Positions 62,408-64,000 of a stretch of 64,000 nt of DNA are shown here, piece after piece (the first letter of the stretch is position 1; each line of letters starts with the position of its first letter). The stretch lies in the NCBI RefSeq assembly GCF_009193265.1, contig NZ_VZZZ01000002.1:307824-371823 (forward strand), read 5' to 3'. Source of the DNA: Marinobacter changyiensis (GTDB lineage: Bacteria; Pseudomonadota; Gammaproteobacteria; Pseudomonadales; Oleiphilaceae). The position numbers and the translations under genes are program-made. The notes under the pieces are model-generated. The model made no database searches. It saw only the letters and a list, made by a program, of their open reading frames with translations, and had not been told where the DNA came from.

Positions 62408-64000
62408 CTATCCGGGTTTTCGTCTGGCCCCCGGTTTCCCGGCAGCAGCGGCCTCCGCACGCGGATTCTTCGGGTAGTAACGTTCCGGCATGCGTTCGAT
62501 GTGGGCGAAAAACTTGGTGTCCTTGTACGGCATCTTCATAAAACCGGACACGCCCAGCCCTTCGATTCGGGGTACGAGGGACAGGATTTCGTCGAGATAA
62601 TACCGAAAGTCCTCTTCCCGGGCCGGGTCCAGAAGTCGGTAGTGGCTGTGGATCTTGAGGTGATCCGGCAGCGCTTCAAAGATGATCATGCCGGTGTGGT
62701 GGATGGTGTTGAGTGCCTCCAGCGCGGTGATGATGGCTGTTGGCAGCACCAGAAACTCTTCCGGGTCGGGACCGTCCTCGAAGTAGGAGTGGACTCGGGA
62801 GTGGTCTTCAACTTCCGGTACGGCGCTCACTTCATAAGGCAGTTTCATGTCGGCGGCTACCACAAACGGCTCCTCCGGTCCGGCCCGATCGATGTGCAGG
62901 GTATCCCGGGCATTGAACAGGCAGCTTTTGAAGATGCCCTGCCGGTAGATGGCCCGGGCCAGATTGACCATGTTGTTTACGGCCGTGATAAAGGCGGTTT
63001 TAAGCTCCGGATCATGCAGGTTCAGGGAGGTGTCCACATAGATGCCGTCGCTTTCCCACCGCACTGCCAGCCCACCCACGACCGGGTAACGACCAAGCCG
63101 GCTGACCGACGCCAGAAAGGCTTTTTCGGTATCTCCCATGCCCTGCATGAAGTTTTTATAGTAGCGGTCCAGCTGCACGTCGTTGACGTCGTTCAGGGTC
63201 TCCTGGGCATGTTCCTGCCTCAGGAAGGACTTGCGGGAGCTGTACACCACCGTGTCAATCTCGCGCCGGGCCGGTCTCAGCCACACCGGCACCAGAGGCG
63301 TGATGGGAAAACCGGGCAGGTCGATCATGACGCTGCGGGCAAGACGGGGCATCTCTTTGAGATAATAATCGCCGGCCTTCCTGCGCAGCTCCGGGTTCGG
63401 GTCCAGCATGCCCTCCAGCATCCGGGCGAATTCCATTGGCAGGCCCAGGGAAGTCGGCGGAATAGCCTGGTGACCAAATCGGCAGGACTGGCCGGAAGCC
63501 AGGGCATAGAGCGTACCTGCGGCGCCCTGCTCATCGAACCGGGGGGACGACAGGCCGCCGTTGAGCTGCTCCTCGCCGATGAAGTAGACATCCCCCAGCC
63601 GGGCGTTGGTCTGCTGCAGGTTGTCGGACATCAATTCCATGACGTTGGCAGCAACAAATTGCTGGTTTTGATCCAGCTGGGCAAACACAGAGGAGCCCCA
63701 GTCGATCAGGGCAATGTTTTCGTGAAGGGCATCAAATACCAGGTTGGAGGGTTTGATATCGCCGTGGACGATGGGTCGGCTGGCCGGCCCTGATTCCCGG
63801 CGCAGGCAGCGCAAAATGTCGGCCAGTTGGTCGGCAATGCGCATCACCAGGCGGGGTCTCAGGCAGCCCTCTTTTAATGACACTTCTTCCAGATTGATGC
63901 CAGGCGCCCGTTCCATGACCAGGATGGGCTGATTGCGGGCCTGTTGAAACGCGATCAGGCGCGGCACCCGGGGGTGCTCGACCTGTTCGAGCATGAACGC
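62408..64000 (-). CDS. Serine/threonine protein kinase-like protein (5' end outside window)
   Basis: The frame enters at the right edge and gives at least 530 residues. A protein-kinase-like domain has the catalytic loop IVHGDIKPSNLVF (HGDxKxxN form) and IALIDWGSS, where DWG replaces the usual DFG. The last 300 residues are not assigned and contain repeated acidic and aromatic segments. HGDxK and DWG variants are common in bacterial and aminoglycoside-type kinases, so activity is plausible. The target is unknown. It ends 89 bases upstream of the LiuR operator. Confidence 0.7.
   Translation of the reverse strand, partial: AFMLEQVEHPRVPRLIAFQQARNQPILVMERAPGINLEEVSLKEGCLRPRLVMRIADQLADILRCLRRESGPASRPIVHGDIKPSNLVFDALHENIALIDWGSSVFAQLDQNQQFVAANVMELMSDNLQQTNARLGDVYFIGEEQLNGGLSSPRFDEQGAAGTLYALASGQSCRFGHQAIPPTSLGLPMEFARMLEGMLDPNPELRRKAGDYYLKEMPRLARSVMIDLPGFPITPLVPVWLRPARREIDTVVYSSRKSFLRQEHAQETLNDVNDVQLDRYYKNFMQGMGDTEKAFLASVSRLGRYPVVGGLAVRWESDGIYVDTSLNLHDPELKTAFITAVNNMVNLARAIYRQGIFKSCLFNARDTLHIDRAGPEEPFVVAADMKLPYEVSAVPEVEDHSRVHSYFEDGPDPEEFLVLPTAIITALEALNTIHHTGMIIFEALPDHLKIHSHYRLLDPAREEDFRYYLDEILSLVPRIEGLGVSGFMKMPYKDTKFFAHIERMPERYYPKNPRAEAAAAGKPGARRKPG

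Overview
The window looks like chromosomal DNA of a marine gammaproteobacterium, most likely Marinobacter or a close relative. That is inferred from a LiuR-type MerR regulator over a leucine/isovalerate operon, EfpL, DUF2897, DUF2959 and MtfA family genes, and several acyl-CoA catabolism clusters in moderately G+C-rich DNA. No rRNA, tRNA or CRISPR array was recognised.

1-7.6 kb: the end of a branched-chain amino acid type ABC transporter (binding protein tail, two permeases) converges on a minus-strand cluster aliA-badH-badI-aliB-badR. This cluster matches the cyclohexanecarboxylate to pimeloyl-CoA pathway; the hydratase BadK is not in it. 7.6-35 kb is mostly core DNA: EfpL beside a second-type FtsH protease, a glutaredoxin-MauE fusion, a 3-methyladenine glycosylase, a CheB-CheR-PAS sensor, two GGDEF proteins (one with a probably dead EAL domain), a Crp-like regulator, an ATP-grasp/CocE hydrolase pair, and a desaturase followed by a 661-residue protein with papain-like Cys/His/Asn spacing.

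35-52.6 kb is an accessory region full of remnants: a GNAT pseudogene, IS3 and IS110 fragments, scattered short repeats, and a duplicated 3' end of the acyl-CoA synthetase gene at 40.2 kb whose intact copy lies at 52.6 kb. At its right end, 46.1-52.3 kb, is an A+T-rich array of minus-strand genes. Each is followed by an attC-like imperfect palindrome, with no integrase visible, so it looks like an integron cassette cluster without integrase (CALIN). The cassettes encode a P-loop ATPase with a C-terminal PD-(D/E)XK-like motif, a Cys4 zinc-motif protein, and a DUF6602-like putative nuclease, which together are a candidate phage-defence set. An IS1111-group element sits exactly in the attC at the head of the array, and its noncoding end may encode a bridge RNA.

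52.6-62.3 kb is the liu operon (liuR-A-B-C-D-E plus an AhpD-like protein and an acyl-CoA synthetase), with a LiuR-type palindrome upstream. A partial protein kinase gene closes the window.
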